Shown: one piece after another, positions 54,153-63,272 of the stretch
Layout: every line of letters starts with the position of its first letter
Numbering within the stretch: position 1 is the stretch's first letter
DNA from: Rhodospirillaceae bacterium
GTDB lineage: Bacteria; Pseudomonadota; Alphaproteobacteria; Reyranellales; Reyranellaceae
DNA: 64,000 bases
Assembly (NCBI GenBank): GCA_009772935.1
Contig: WOUR01000027.1
Coordinates: 1-64,000 of the forward strand
Reading direction: 5' to 3'
Notes under the pieces: generated by a model
Told to the model about the DNA's origin: nothing
The model's input: only the letters and a program-made list of their open reading frames with translations
Databases searched by the model: none
Translations under genes and position numbers: made by a program

Positions 54153-54192
54153 AACCCCGCCCGGCGGCCCGGTGCGGGGTTTCCTGCTTTTC
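54153..54192 (+). terminator. Rho-independent terminator after csp
   Basis: AACCCCGC (54153-54160) pairs with GCGGGGTT (54174-54181) as a perfect 8-bp stem, followed by TTCCTGCTTTT. Lies 19 bases after the csp stop. Confidence 0.8.
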
Positions 54193-54334
54193 CGGTGCTG
54201 GCGGGAGCGAGCCGGGAAGCGCGCAAGCCTTTGCCTGCAGTTGCCGCGCGCGTTGCCCGCATGACGAACCGGCCGCCACGAGTGCAGTGGCGACACCTGT
54301 CGCGGACTTCATGACGTCGAGCAGGGGAGTGCAG

Positions 54335-56698
54335 ATGCCGGGACCCCGGAAGATCGCAGCCTTTTGCACGCAATGCCGGTCGCGCTGCGGTTGTGTCGCC
54401 GTCGTGGAAGACGGGCGGTTGCTGGGCATCGAGCCATTGCCGGATCATCCCACGGGCCAGGCTCTTTGCCCCAAGGGACGGGCGGCGCCGGAACTCGTTT
54501 ATCATCCCGAACGGGTGACGCGCCCGCTGCGCCGCACACAACCGAAGGGCGCCCCCGATCCCGGCTGGGAGCCGATCGGCTGGGACGAGGCTCTGGCCGA
54601 AATCTCCGCTCGCCTGACCGAGATCCGGGCAAAGCACGGTGCCGAACAGGTTGCCTTCTCCGTCACCACGCCCAGCGGTTCGCACATTTCGGATTCGATC
54701 TCATGGATCGAGCGATTCATCCGCGCCTACGGCAGTCCGAACACCGTCTATGGAACCGAAATCTGTAACTGGCACAAGGATTACGCCTCGCGCTTCACCT
54801 ACGGCCACGATATCGGGACGCCGGATTTCGCCAACAGCGACTGCATCGTGCTGTGGGGCAACAATCCCGCGGCCACCTGGCTGGCGCGCCAGGTCGAGAT
54901 ACAGAAGGGCCTGAAGCGCGGTGCGCGCATGATCGTGATCGATCCGCGGCCGACGGTGATGGCAAAGCGCGCGACCCAGTGGCTGCGGGTGCGCCCCGGC
55001 ACGGACCAGGCGGTTGCCCTCGGGCTGGCGAACCTGATGGTCTCGAGCGGACGCTTCGATCGCGCCTTTGCGGCGAGCTGGACGAACGCGAGCCTGCTCG
55101 TACGCGCCGACACCGGCCGTTTCCTGCGCGAGAGCGACCTTCGGGTCCATGGCCGGACCGACATCCTGTTTTCACAGGCCGACAACGGCGGCGGCCTGTT
55201 GGCTTACGATCCGACGGACGGAAGCTGGACGCCTGCCGCGACGCCCGAGCTGCGCTGGCAGGGCACTGTCCAGACGCTGTCCGGCCCCGTCCTGTGTCAC
55301 ACCGCGCTGGAGTTGTTCGCGCGGGCCGCCGCGGACTTTCCCCCGGAGCGTGTTGCCGAGGTGAGCGGCATCGAGCCCGGCGACCTCGCAAAGGCCGCCG
55401 ACGTCATTGCCGGAGCCCGGTCGGTTGCCTACTACGCCTGGAACGGCGTCGGGCAGAGCGTCACGGCCACGCAGACCGATCGCGCGATCTCGATCCTCTA
55501 CGCGCTCACCGGCAGCTATGGCCGCAAGGGTGGCAACGTGCCCGGCGGCGCGGCGCCCTTCGTGGATATTTCCGGCCAGGATCTGCTGCCCGCGACGCAG
55601 CGCGACAAGGCGCTCGGTCTTGCCGAGCGGCCGCTTGGTCCTGGTCTTCATGGTTGGGTGACGGCCCGCGACGTCTACAAGGCGGTGCTGACGAAGTCGC
55701 CCTATCCGGTGCGCATGCTGATGTCGTTCGGCACCAACCTGCTGGTGTCGCAGCCGGATACGGAGACGGCTTGCAAGGCGTTGTCCGCACTGGAGTTCCA
55801 CGTCCACGCGGACTTCTTCGTCAATGCGACGGCCCGCTATGCAGACATCATCCTGCCGGTCGCGACCTCGTGGGAGCGGGAAGGATTGCGGACCGGTTTC
55901 GACGGCAGCCTCGAGGGCCTGCGCCACGTCCAACTGCGGCCCCCCGTCGTCGCGCCCGTCGGCGAGGCCCGCTCCGACACCGACGTCGTGATGGGGCTCG
56001 CTGCAGGGCTTGGCCTCGGCGATCGAATGTTCGATCTCGAAGCCGACCGCGGCCACGATGCGGTCCTGGCCAAGACCGGATTGAGCGTCGAGATGTTGCG
56101 CCGTTCTCCGGCGGGCATCACGGTCGAGGGGGCGGCGCAGGTCGATGCCCAGGCGATCGCGCACGACGGCCAGCCCCGCGGCTACCCGACCCCGACCGGG
56201 AAGATCGAGATCTATTCGGAGCGACTGCTGCTCTTCGGCTATCCTCCGATACCCGCGCTCGACGTCGGCGATCTCATGCCCGCCGAAGCGGGTTACCCGT
56301 TGCGCCTCGGCAGTGCCAAGAGCGTCGCCTACTGCCATAGCCAGCATCGCAACATCGCCTCGCTGCGTCGGCTGGTGCCCGACCCGATCGTGGAGATTTC
56401 GCCGGTTGATGCCGCCGCCCGTTCGATCGTTCAGGGCGACTGGGTCACCATCAGGACGCGGGGCGGTGATGTCGTCGCCCGTGCCGCCATCGTGCCGGGT
56501 CTCGCACCCGGCGCCGTGTTCGGCCAACATGGCTGGTGGGTCGAAGGCGGTGAAGGCACGCCCTATGATCGGACTCACCCGTTGGCAGCGAACCTGAACG
56601 GCGTCATCCGCACCGATCGCGCCGATCCCGTCAGCGGCTCGATTCCGCTGCGGTGCTCGTGGTGCCAGATCGAGAAGATAGCGAGGACGTCACCGTAA
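54335..56698 (+). CDS. Molybdopterin-dependent oxidoreductase (BisC/formate-dehydrogenase-like)
   Basis: About 787 residues from ATG 54335 (AGGGGAG just upstream; the frame opens 16 codons earlier). An N-terminal [4Fe-4S] site has C11, C14, C18 and C45 (FCTQCRSRCGC...LCPKGR). GTEICNW provides C144 as possible Mo ligand, in the range used by Cys-type enzymes. LWGNNPAATW, MIVIDPRPT and the C-terminal substrate-channel domain (VGEARSDTDVV; PTGKIEIYSE) complete the MopB fold. Cytosolic, with no Tat signal. Substrate is unknown; no electron-transfer partner gene is adjacent. Confidence 0.88.
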   Translation: MPGPRKIAAFCTQCRSRCGCVAVVEDGRLLGIEPLPDHPTGQALCPKGRAAPELVYHPERVTRPLRRTQPKGAPDPGWEPIGWDEALAEISARLTEIRAKHGAEQVAFSVTTPSGSHISDSISWIERFIRAYGSPNTVYGTEICNWHKDYASRFTYGHDIGTPDFANSDCIVLWGNNPAATWLARQVEIQKGLKRGARMIVIDPRPTVMAKRATQWLRVRPGTDQAVALGLANLMVSSGRFDRAFAASWTNASLLVRADTGRFLRESDLRVHGRTDILFSQADNGGGLLAYDPTDGSWTPAATPELRWQGTVQTLSGPVLCHTALELFARAAADFPPERVAEVSGIEPGDLAKAADVIAGARSVAYYAWNGVGQSVTATQTDRAISILYALTGSYGRKGGNVPGGAAPFVDISGQDLLPATQRDKALGLAERPLGPGLHGWVTARDVYKAVLTKSPYPVRMLMSFGTNLLVSQPDTETACKALSALEFHVHADFFVNATARYADIILPVATSWEREGLRTGFDGSLEGLRHVQLRPPVVAPVGEARSDTDVVMGLAAGLGLGDRMFDLEADRGHDAVLAKTGLSVEMLRRSPAGITVEGAAQVDAQAIAHDGQPRGYPTPTGKIEIYSERLLLFGYPPIPALDVGDLMPAEAGYPLRLGSAKSVAYCHSQHRNIASLRRLVPDPIVEISPVDAAARSIVQGDWVTIRTRGGDVVARAAIVPGLAPGAVFGQHGWWVEGGEGTPYDRTHPLAANLNGVIRTDRADPVSGSIPLRCSWCQIEKIARTSP

Positions 56699-56769
56699 GG
56701 TGTGACGAAACCGTGCTCTCCGTGAGAGTGCACTAATCCGCTCTGGTTCGTCGGGGTACCCGATGAGGT

Positions 56770-56794
56770 GGAACCAATTTCCCGGCGCGGAGTT
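56770..56794 (+). promoter_or_regulatory. EcfG-like general-stress promoter upstream of glgE
   Basis: GGAAC (56770-56774), 16 bases, then AGTT (56791-56794) matches the alphaproteobacterial general-stress consensus GGAAC-N16/17-CGTT with one mismatch. The predicted start point falls right at the GlgE ATG, which implies a leaderless mRNA or a later start codon. Confidence 0.4.
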
Positions 56795-56802
56795 GGCTAC
56801 CC

Positions 56803-59800
56803 ATGAGGGAGAGTTCGATCTCGGGGGCGATCGTGCCTGCCACCGTGAAGGGGCGCGCGATAAAGGTGCTGCATGTAGACTTGCGGCGGCACTACAATTT
56901 TGCTGCCTGTGAAGCCGCTGTACGCAACGCCGCGCTGTCGGGTTTCAATCACATCTGCGTTGGTCCGGTTTTTGATCTCGGCCCAGGGGACGATCCGCTC
57001 CTTGTCTTCGATCACTACCGGTCGATTGCCAACTTCGACTCCGTTCGCGCGCCGGCAGATCTGATCAAGCACTTGCGTCAGACCTGCGAGAAGGTCGGGC
57101 TTGCGCTGTTCGTGGACGTCGCCGTCGACCGCGTCGCCCGGGGTGGCGCGTCGGCGAACGCGCTGGCCGGCATTTACGAAAGCATGCCCGGCCTCAATCC
57201 GCTCGATCCCCGGATCGATCGGCGCGAGGCCACATCCGTCCTGCTGCGCGCTGGCGCGGAGGAAGCTGCGGCCCACTGGTGGGCGGAGCTTATGTCCGAA
57301 CTGGTGACGGCGGGCGCCCAGGGGTTTCGCCTTCTGGGCCTCGACGGTCTGCCGCCGCTTGCGTTGGGGGGTATCCTGGATCGCGTCCGGACCAAAACGG
57401 CCTGCGCCCTCTGGGGGTGGACGCCGGGTTTACCCTGGCCCCGGCACGGTGAGCTCGTCGGTGCGGGCCTTTCGGCGGTGTTCGCCTCGGTCTCCTGGTG
57501 GGATGGGCGGGCCGCCTGGTTCGTCGAGGAATATGAATCTCTGCGACGGATTGCCCCCGTGCTGGGCGTGGCCGGAGCACCCTTCGACGAGCAAGCCGCG
57601 TCGCGAGCCGCGGTCGCGCGGTCGATGATGCTCGCGGCCGCGACGACCGACGGCGTGTTCGTGCCGGAAGGCGCGAGCGACAGCGAGGCGCTGCAGCGTG
57701 CTGCCAATTTGGCCGAAGCGATTGCCTCCAGGGGTATTTCCGGCAGCGTGAGAGCGCTCGTCAGTCCAGCCGAGGCGGTCTCCGTCCTGCTGCGGACGGA
57801 TGGTGCGGATGTGCGCGGCGCGCGCCGAAGCGCAGCCATCGCCATCAACAACGATCTGCTCCACGCACGCGAGCTGCCCTTCGATCTCGCGATCCTGCCC
57901 CCGGCGGCGGGAGGGGCGCTGTGTGCGAAGGACGCCCAGTCAACCGTCAGCCTGCAACCGGGAGAAATCCGCGTGCTCGATGTGACGCCAACCCGGCCCG
58001 TGCGCAGTGCCAAGAGGCCGGGCAAACGCGAGGTCAATGCCGCGGCAGCGCAATCGCCCATCGTCATCGAGCGCGTGACGCCCGCAGTGAACGGCGGCGC
58101 GTTTGCTGCCAAGCATGTCGTCGGAAAGCCGCTGGTGATCGAGGCCGACATCTTCGCCGACGGGCATGACCTGCTGGGGGCCGAAGTGCTCTGGTGGTCG
58201 GCCGACGAGGACGAGCGCAAGGCCTTCAGGCTCACGCACATTTCCAACGATCGCTGGCGCGCGACGGTGACTCCGGACCGGATCGGGCGGCACTATTTTT
58301 CGGTCGAGGCATGGCGCGACGAGTATGGCAGCCTGTCGCACGGCCTCGAGGTCAAGCATCGCGCCGGCATTGATGTTGCCGTCGAGCTGGCCGAGGCTGC
58401 TTTCTTTCTCGAGCGACTGATCAGGAAGCCTGGCATCAAGCCGCTGCTCGCCGAGGCCAGGGCGGCGGAGCCGGCCTCCGCGGTCGCGCTTCTCACGTCG
58501 GCAGCCTCCCGCAAGATCGTTGGGGCCGCCGCCGACCGTCGTTTCCGGATCGACGAGGGTCCATTCGCGGTTGAAGTCGAGCGGCCGCAGGCCGGGTTCG
58601 CGTCCTGGTACGAGCTGTTTCCGCGATCTCTGACGGACGATCCGAAGCGGCACGGCACGTTCGACGATGTGATCGAGGCCCTGCCGCGCGTACGCGCGAT
58701 GGGGTTCGACGTGCTCTACTTCCCGCCCATCCACCCGATCGGCAAGGCCAACCGCAAGGGGCGCAACAATACCCTCACCCCGGGGCCTGATGACGTCGGC
58801 AGCCCCTACGCGATCGGTGGCGAGGACGGCGGGCACGATGCCATCCATCGCCAGCTCGGCACGCCCGAGGATTTCCGCCGGCTTGTGGCGGCGGCACGGG
58901 AGCAAGGACTCGAGATTGCGCTCGATTTCGCCATCCAATGTTCGCTCGACCATCCGTGGCTGCGAGAGCATCCGGAATGGTTCCGCCGCCGGCCCGACGG
59001 CACGATCAAGTACGCCGAGAATCCGCCGAAGAAGTACGAAGACATCGTCAATGTCGACTTCTACGCCGAGGGCGCGGTGCCGTCGCTCTGGCTGGCGCTG
59101 CGCGACGTGGTGCTGCACTGGGTGGAGGAGGGCGTCCGCATCTTCCGCGTCGACAACCCGCACACCAAGCCGTTGCCGTTCTGGCATTGGATGATCGGCG
59201 ACATCCGCGGCCGCCACCCCGACGTGATGTTCCTGTCGGAGGCCTTCACCAGGCCGAAGATGATGTATCGCCTGGCCAAGGTCGGCTTCTCCCAGTCGTA
59301 CACCTACTTCACGTGGCGCAACGGCAAGCAGGAGATCACCGACTATCTGCGTGAGCTGGCGACGACTGAGGTCGCCGACTATTTCCGGCCGCACTTCTTC
59401 GTCAACACGCCGGACATCAACCCGATCTTCCTGCAGAACTCGGGCCGCCCCGGTTTCCTGATCCGTGCCGTCCTCGCGGCCACCCTGTCGGGCCTTTGGG
59501 GCGTCTATTCGGGCTTCGAACTCTGTGAGGCGGCCGCCCTGCCGGGTCGCGAGGAGTATCTCGATTCGGAGAAGTACGAGATTCGGCCGCGCGACTTCGC
59601 GGCATCTGGCAACATCGTGGCCGAGATCACGATGCTGAACCGGCTGCGCCGGTCGCATCCCGCGCTGCAGAGCCATCTCGGCATCACATTCTACAATGCG
59701 GGGAACGACCAGATCCTGGTCTACGGCAAGCGCATGCCGGGCGCCGCGGACATGGTCCTCGTCGCGGTGAGCCTCGATCCCCATCATGCCCAGGAGACGG

Positions 59801-59973
59801 GATTCGAAATCCCGCTCTGGGAATGGAAGCTGCCGGACGACGGCGCCATCGAGGTCGAGGACCTCGTGGCCGGCCATCGCTTCAGCTGGCACGGCAAGAA
59901 CCAGCATCTCCGACTCGAGCCGTCCGTCCTTCCCTTTGCCATCTGGCGCCTGTCGCCCAGGAGCGCCGCATGA
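56803..59973 (+). CDS. glgE: Maltosyltransferase GlgE with extra N-terminal amylase-like domain
   Basis: 1056 residues, about 350 longer than usual GlgE. The C-terminal about 650 residues are the enzyme: GWYEL-type opening (SWYELFPRSL), FDVLYFPPIHPIGKANRKGRNNTLTPGP, nucleophile D784 in IFRVDNPHTKP and acid/base E813 in MFLSEAF. It elongates alpha-1,4-glucan with maltose-1-phosphate. Residues about 20-330 look like a degenerate GH13 barrel (NFAACEAAVRNAALSGFNHICVGPVF; GAQGFRLLGLDGLP replacing the RxD motif), so it is probably inactive and structural. Overlaps treS by 4 bases. Confidence 0.93.
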   Translation: MRESSISGAIVPATVKGRAIKVLHVDLRRHYNFAACEAAVRNAALSGFNHICVGPVFDLGPGDDPLLVFDHYRSIANFDSVRAPADLIKHLRQTCEKVGLALFVDVAVDRVARGGASANALAGIYESMPGLNPLDPRIDRREATSVLLRAGAEEAAAHWWAELMSELVTAGAQGFRLLGLDGLPPLALGGILDRVRTKTACALWGWTPGLPWPRHGELVGAGLSAVFASVSWWDGRAAWFVEEYESLRRIAPVLGVAGAPFDEQAASRAAVARSMMLAAATTDGVFVPEGASDSEALQRAANLAEAIASRGISGSVRALVSPAEAVSVLLRTDGADVRGARRSAAIAINNDLLHARELPFDLAILPPAAGGALCAKDAQSTVSLQPGEIRVLDVTPTRPVRSAKRPGKREVNAAAAQSPIVIERVTPAVNGGAFAAKHVVGKPLVIEADIFADGHDLLGAEVLWWSADEDERKAFRLTHISNDRWRATVTPDRIGRHYFSVEAWRDEYGSLSHGLEVKHRAGIDVAVELAEAAFFLERLIRKPGIKPLLAEARAAEPASAVALLTSAASRKIVGAAADRRFRIDEGPFAVEVERPQAGFASWYELFPRSLTDDPKRHGTFDDVIEALPRVRAMGFDVLYFPPIHPIGKANRKGRNNTLTPGPDDVGSPYAIGGEDGGHDAIHRQLGTPEDFRRLVAAAREQGLEIALDFAIQCSLDHPWLREHPEWFRRRPDGTIKYAENPPKKYEDIVNVDFYAEGAVPSLWLALRDVVLHWVEEGVRIFRVDNPHTKPLPFWHWMIGDIRGRHPDVMFLSEAFTRPKMMYRLAKVGFSQSYTYFTWRNGKQEITDYLRELATTEVADYFRPHFFVNTPDINPIFLQNSGRPGFLIRAVLAATLSGLWGVYSGFELCEAAALPGREEYLDSEKYEIRPRDFAASGNIVAEITMLNRLRRSHPALQSHLGITFYNAGNDQILVYGKRMPGAADMVLVAVSLDPHHAQETGFEIPLWEWKLPDDGAIEVEDLVAGHRFSWHGKNQHLRLEPSVLPFAIWRLSPRSAA

Positions 59974-62900
59974 ACGCGCCGGTCGCCGACACTCCCGCCA
60001 CCCTGCCGGTCGCGACCGATCCGCAGTGGTACAAGGACGCGATCATCTACCAGCTGCACGTGAAGTCGTTCTTCGACTCGGACAACGACGGCATCGGTGA
60101 CTTTCCGGGGCTCATATCGCGGCTCCCCTACATCGCCGAGCTGGGCATCAATACGATCTGGCTGCTGCCGTTCTACCCGTCGCCGCGGCGCGACGACGGC
60201 TACGACATCGCCGAGTACACGGCGGTGCATCCCGAGTACGGCACGCTCGACGACGTGAAGCGCTTGATCGACGAAGCGCACAAACTCGGGATCCGCATCA
60301 TCACCGAGCTGGTGATCAATCACACCTCCGACCAGCATTCCTGGTTCCAGCGGGCCCGTCTGGCGCCGCCGGGCTCTCCCGAGCGCGACTTCTACGTCTG
60401 GTCGGACAGCGATCAGAAGTACGCGGGCACGCGCGTCATCTTCATCGACTCGCTGCGCTCCAACTGGACATGGGATCCCGAGGCCAAGGCTTACTACTGG
60501 CATCGCTTCTACGCGCATCAGCCCGATCTCAACTTCGACAATCCAGCCGTGCTCGAAGCGGTGCTGGGGGTGATGCACTTCTGGCTCGACATGGGCATCG
60601 ACGGCCTGCGGCTCGATGCGGTCCCCTATCTGGTGGAGCGCGAGGGTACGAACAACGAGAATCTGCCCGAGACGCACCAGGTGCTGAAGCGCATCCGTGC
60701 CGAGATCGACCGGGCCTATCCCGGCCGCATGCTGCTCGCCGAAGCCAACCAATGGCCCGAGGACACCAAGGAATATTTCGGCCAGGGCGACGAATGCCAC
60801 ATGGCGTTCCACTTCCCGCTGATGCCGCGCATGTACATGGCGCTGGCACGCGAGGATCGATTTCCGATCACCGACATCATGCGCCAGACCCCGCAGATTC
60901 CCGACAACTGCCAGTGGGCGATCTTCCTGCGCAATCACGACGAGCTGACGCTCGAGATGGTGACGGACTCCGAGCGCGACTATCTATGGGAGACCTATGC
61001 CACGGATCGGCGGGCGCGCCTGAACCTGGGCATCCGCCGTCGCCTTGCGCCGCTCCTGGAGCGCGATCGGCGACGCATCGAGCTGATGAACTGCCTGCTG
61101 CTGTCCATGCCCGGCGCCCCGGTCATCTACTACGGCGACGAGATCGGCATGGGTGACAATATCCGTCTCGGCGATCGTGACGGCGTGCGAACGCCGATGC
61201 AATGGTCGCCCGACCGCAATGGCGGATTCTCCCGCGCCGACCCCGCCGCGCTGGCGCTGCCGGCCATCATGGACGCGCTCTACGGCTACGAGACGGTCAA
61301 CGTCGAGGCACAGACGCGCGACGTGCATTCCATCCTGCACTGGACGCGGAAGATGATCGCCGTGCGCCGCACTCATGCCGCCTTCGGCCGGGGCACGCTC
61401 CGTTTCCTCTACCCCAAGAACCGCAAGGTGCTGGCCTACCTGCGCGAACTCGATGGTGAGGTGATCCTCTGCGTCGCCAATGTGTCGCGCACGCCCCAGG
61501 CCGTCGAGCTCGACCTCTCCGAGTTCGCCGGCCGCGTGCCGGTCGAACTCAATGGCGGCTCGCTGTTCCCGCCGGTCGGGCAGCTGACCTACCTGCTGAC
61601 TTTGCCGCCCTACGGATTTTACTGGTTCATCCTCGCAAGCGAGACGGAGGCTCCCTCGTGGCATACGCCTGCGCCTGAACCCTTGCCTGATTACGTGACC
61701 GTGGTCCTGCGCGGACCGCTCGGCGACGGGGTGCAGGCCTCGGCGGCGCTTCTCGAGCGCGAATCGCTGCCGCCGTACCTCGCCAAGCGTCGCTGGTTCG
61801 GCGCGAAGGACAAGGTGCTCAAATCGTCCCGCTTCACCTACCTGGCCCGGCTGCCCGGATCGGGGCGGGAGCTGCTTCTGGGCGAGATCGAGGTCGAGGC
61901 GGGCGACGAGAAGAGTCGCTGGCTGTTGCCCTTGTCGATCAGCTGGGAAGACGAGCAGGCGGCGGCACTTCCGTCGCAGCTGGCGCTGTCCCGCGTGCGG
62001 CGTGGACGCCGCATCGGGCTGCTCACCGACGCCTTCGCGCTGCCGGAGTTCGCGCGCGAGATGCTGGCTGCCCTGGCATCGGGCGCGAGGATCGACAGCC
62101 CCGAAGGCCAGATCGTGTTCGAGCCCATGCCTGACGGGATCGAACTCCTGCAGAGGCCAGCCGAGGCGCAGGTGATCTGGCTGACGGCGGAGCAGTCGAA
62201 CAGCTCGCTGGTCGTGGACGACGCCGTAATGCTCAAGATCTTTCGCCGCATCCAGGCGGGAGAACATCCCGAAGCGGAGATGAGCCGCTACCTGACCAGC
62301 CACGGCTTCACCAATTCTCCGGCGTTGCTGGGCGAGGTTGCCCGCATCTCACCCGATGGCGAGCGGTACGCGCTCGCCATCGCGCAGGCTTTCGTCCGCA
62401 ATCAGGGTGACGCCTGGACCTGGACGCTCAATCAGTTCAATCGCGCGCTCGACAATCTCGCGAGCCGCGAGGCGACCGCCGACTCCCGCGACGACGACAT
62501 CGAGGACTACCACGCCTTCGCCGGCACGATCGGGCGGCAGCTCGGCGCCATGCACCGGGTGCTGGCACGGCCGACGGAAGACGAAGCCTTTCAGCCGCGC
62601 ACCGCGGGCGCCGAGGATATCTCGGCATGGGCCGAGCGGGGGCTCGACCTGTTCAACAGGGCACTGGATGCGATCGCCGGCATCGACACGTGGGAAAGCG
62701 ACGCCGCCACAGCCGATGCCAAGCGCCTGCTCGATAGGCGCGAGGCACTGACGGCGCTGCTCCAGCAGCTCGTGCAGAGCGGGCTGGAGTCGATCGTCAC
62801 ACGCATCCATGGCGATTTCCATCTCGGTCAGGTGCTGATTGCCAGTGCCGACGCCTACATCATCGACTTCGAGGGCGAGCCGGCGCAGCCGCTCGAGGAA

Positions 62901-63272
62901 CGCCGTCGCAAGGCCAGCCCGATGCGGGACGTCGCGGGTCTGATGCGGTCGTTCGACTATGCTGCGGCGGCGACACTGGATCCAAAGAACCTGATCGCGA
63001 ATCGAATCCCGCTGGCGCGGCGCCTGAAACTCGTCACACGGCTGCGGAGAGGCGCACAGCGTGCCTTTCTCACGGCCTACCGTGAGGCGACGGCCGATTT
63101 GCCAGGCATGGATCGCGGCGAATTGCTCGACTTCTTCCTCGCTGAAAAGGCCGCCTACGAGATCTGTTACGAGGCGGCGAACCGCCCGGCCTGGGTGCCG
63201 ATCCCTTTGTCGGGCCTGTCTCGCCTGGCCGCGCGCCTGCTGCGAGAGACGCCACCGCAGGAGAGCGCATGA
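59970..63272 (+). CDS. treS: Trehalose synthase-maltokinase fusion
   Basis: 1100 residues. The TreS half (1 to about 560) starts QWYKDAIIYQLHVKSFFDSDNDGIGDF and has D216 (LRLDAVPYL), E258 (LLAEANQWPED) and FLRNHDELTLEMV, the GH13 set for trehalose-maltose isomerisation. The second half (about 600-1100) is a maltokinase: KRRWFGAKDK, the catalytic HGDFHLGQVL with D949 and IIDFEGEPAQPLEER. Thus it turns trehalose into maltose-1-phosphate, the GlgE substrate. Coupled to both neighbours by ATGA overlaps. Confidence 0.95.
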   Translation: MNAPVADTPATLPVATDPQWYKDAIIYQLHVKSFFDSDNDGIGDFPGLISRLPYIAELGINTIWLLPFYPSPRRDDGYDIAEYTAVHPEYGTLDDVKRLIDEAHKLGIRIITELVINHTSDQHSWFQRARLAPPGSPERDFYVWSDSDQKYAGTRVIFIDSLRSNWTWDPEAKAYYWHRFYAHQPDLNFDNPAVLEAVLGVMHFWLDMGIDGLRLDAVPYLVEREGTNNENLPETHQVLKRIRAEIDRAYPGRMLLAEANQWPEDTKEYFGQGDECHMAFHFPLMPRMYMALAREDRFPITDIMRQTPQIPDNCQWAIFLRNHDELTLEMVTDSERDYLWETYATDRRARLNLGIRRRLAPLLERDRRRIELMNCLLLSMPGAPVIYYGDEIGMGDNIRLGDRDGVRTPMQWSPDRNGGFSRADPAALALPAIMDALYGYETVNVEAQTRDVHSILHWTRKMIAVRRTHAAFGRGTLRFLYPKNRKVLAYLRELDGEVILCVANVSRTPQAVELDLSEFAGRVPVELNGGSLFPPVGQLTYLLTLPPYGFYWFILASETEAPSWHTPAPEPLPDYVTVVLRGPLGDGVQASAALLERESLPPYLAKRRWFGAKDKVLKSSRFTYLARLPGSGRELLLGEIEVEAGDEKSRWLLPLSISWEDEQAAALPSQLALSRVRRGRRIGLLTDAFALPEFAREMLAALASGARIDSPEGQIVFEPMPDGIELLQRPAEAQVIWLTAEQSNSSLVVDDAVMLKIFRRIQAGEHPEAEMSRYLTSHGFTNSPALLGEVARISPDGERYALAIAQAFVRNQGDAWTWTLNQFNRALDNLASREATADSRDDDIEDYHAFAGTIGRQLGAMHRVLARPTEDEAFQPRTAGAEDISAWAERGLDLFNRALDAIAGIDTWESDAATADAKRLLDRREALTALLQQLVQSGLESIVTRIHGDFHLGQVLIASADAYIIDFEGEPAQPLEERRRKASPMRDVAGLMRSFDYAAAATLDPKNLIANRIPLARRLKLVTRLRRGAQRAFLTAYREATADLPGMDRGELLDFFLAEKAAYEICYEAANRPAWVPIPLSGLSRLAARLLRETPPQESA

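Noticed and set aside
57940-59907. A 655-codon antisense frame inside glgE
   Set aside because: Composition is typical of GC-rich shadow, and the sense strand contains a complete GH13 enzyme.
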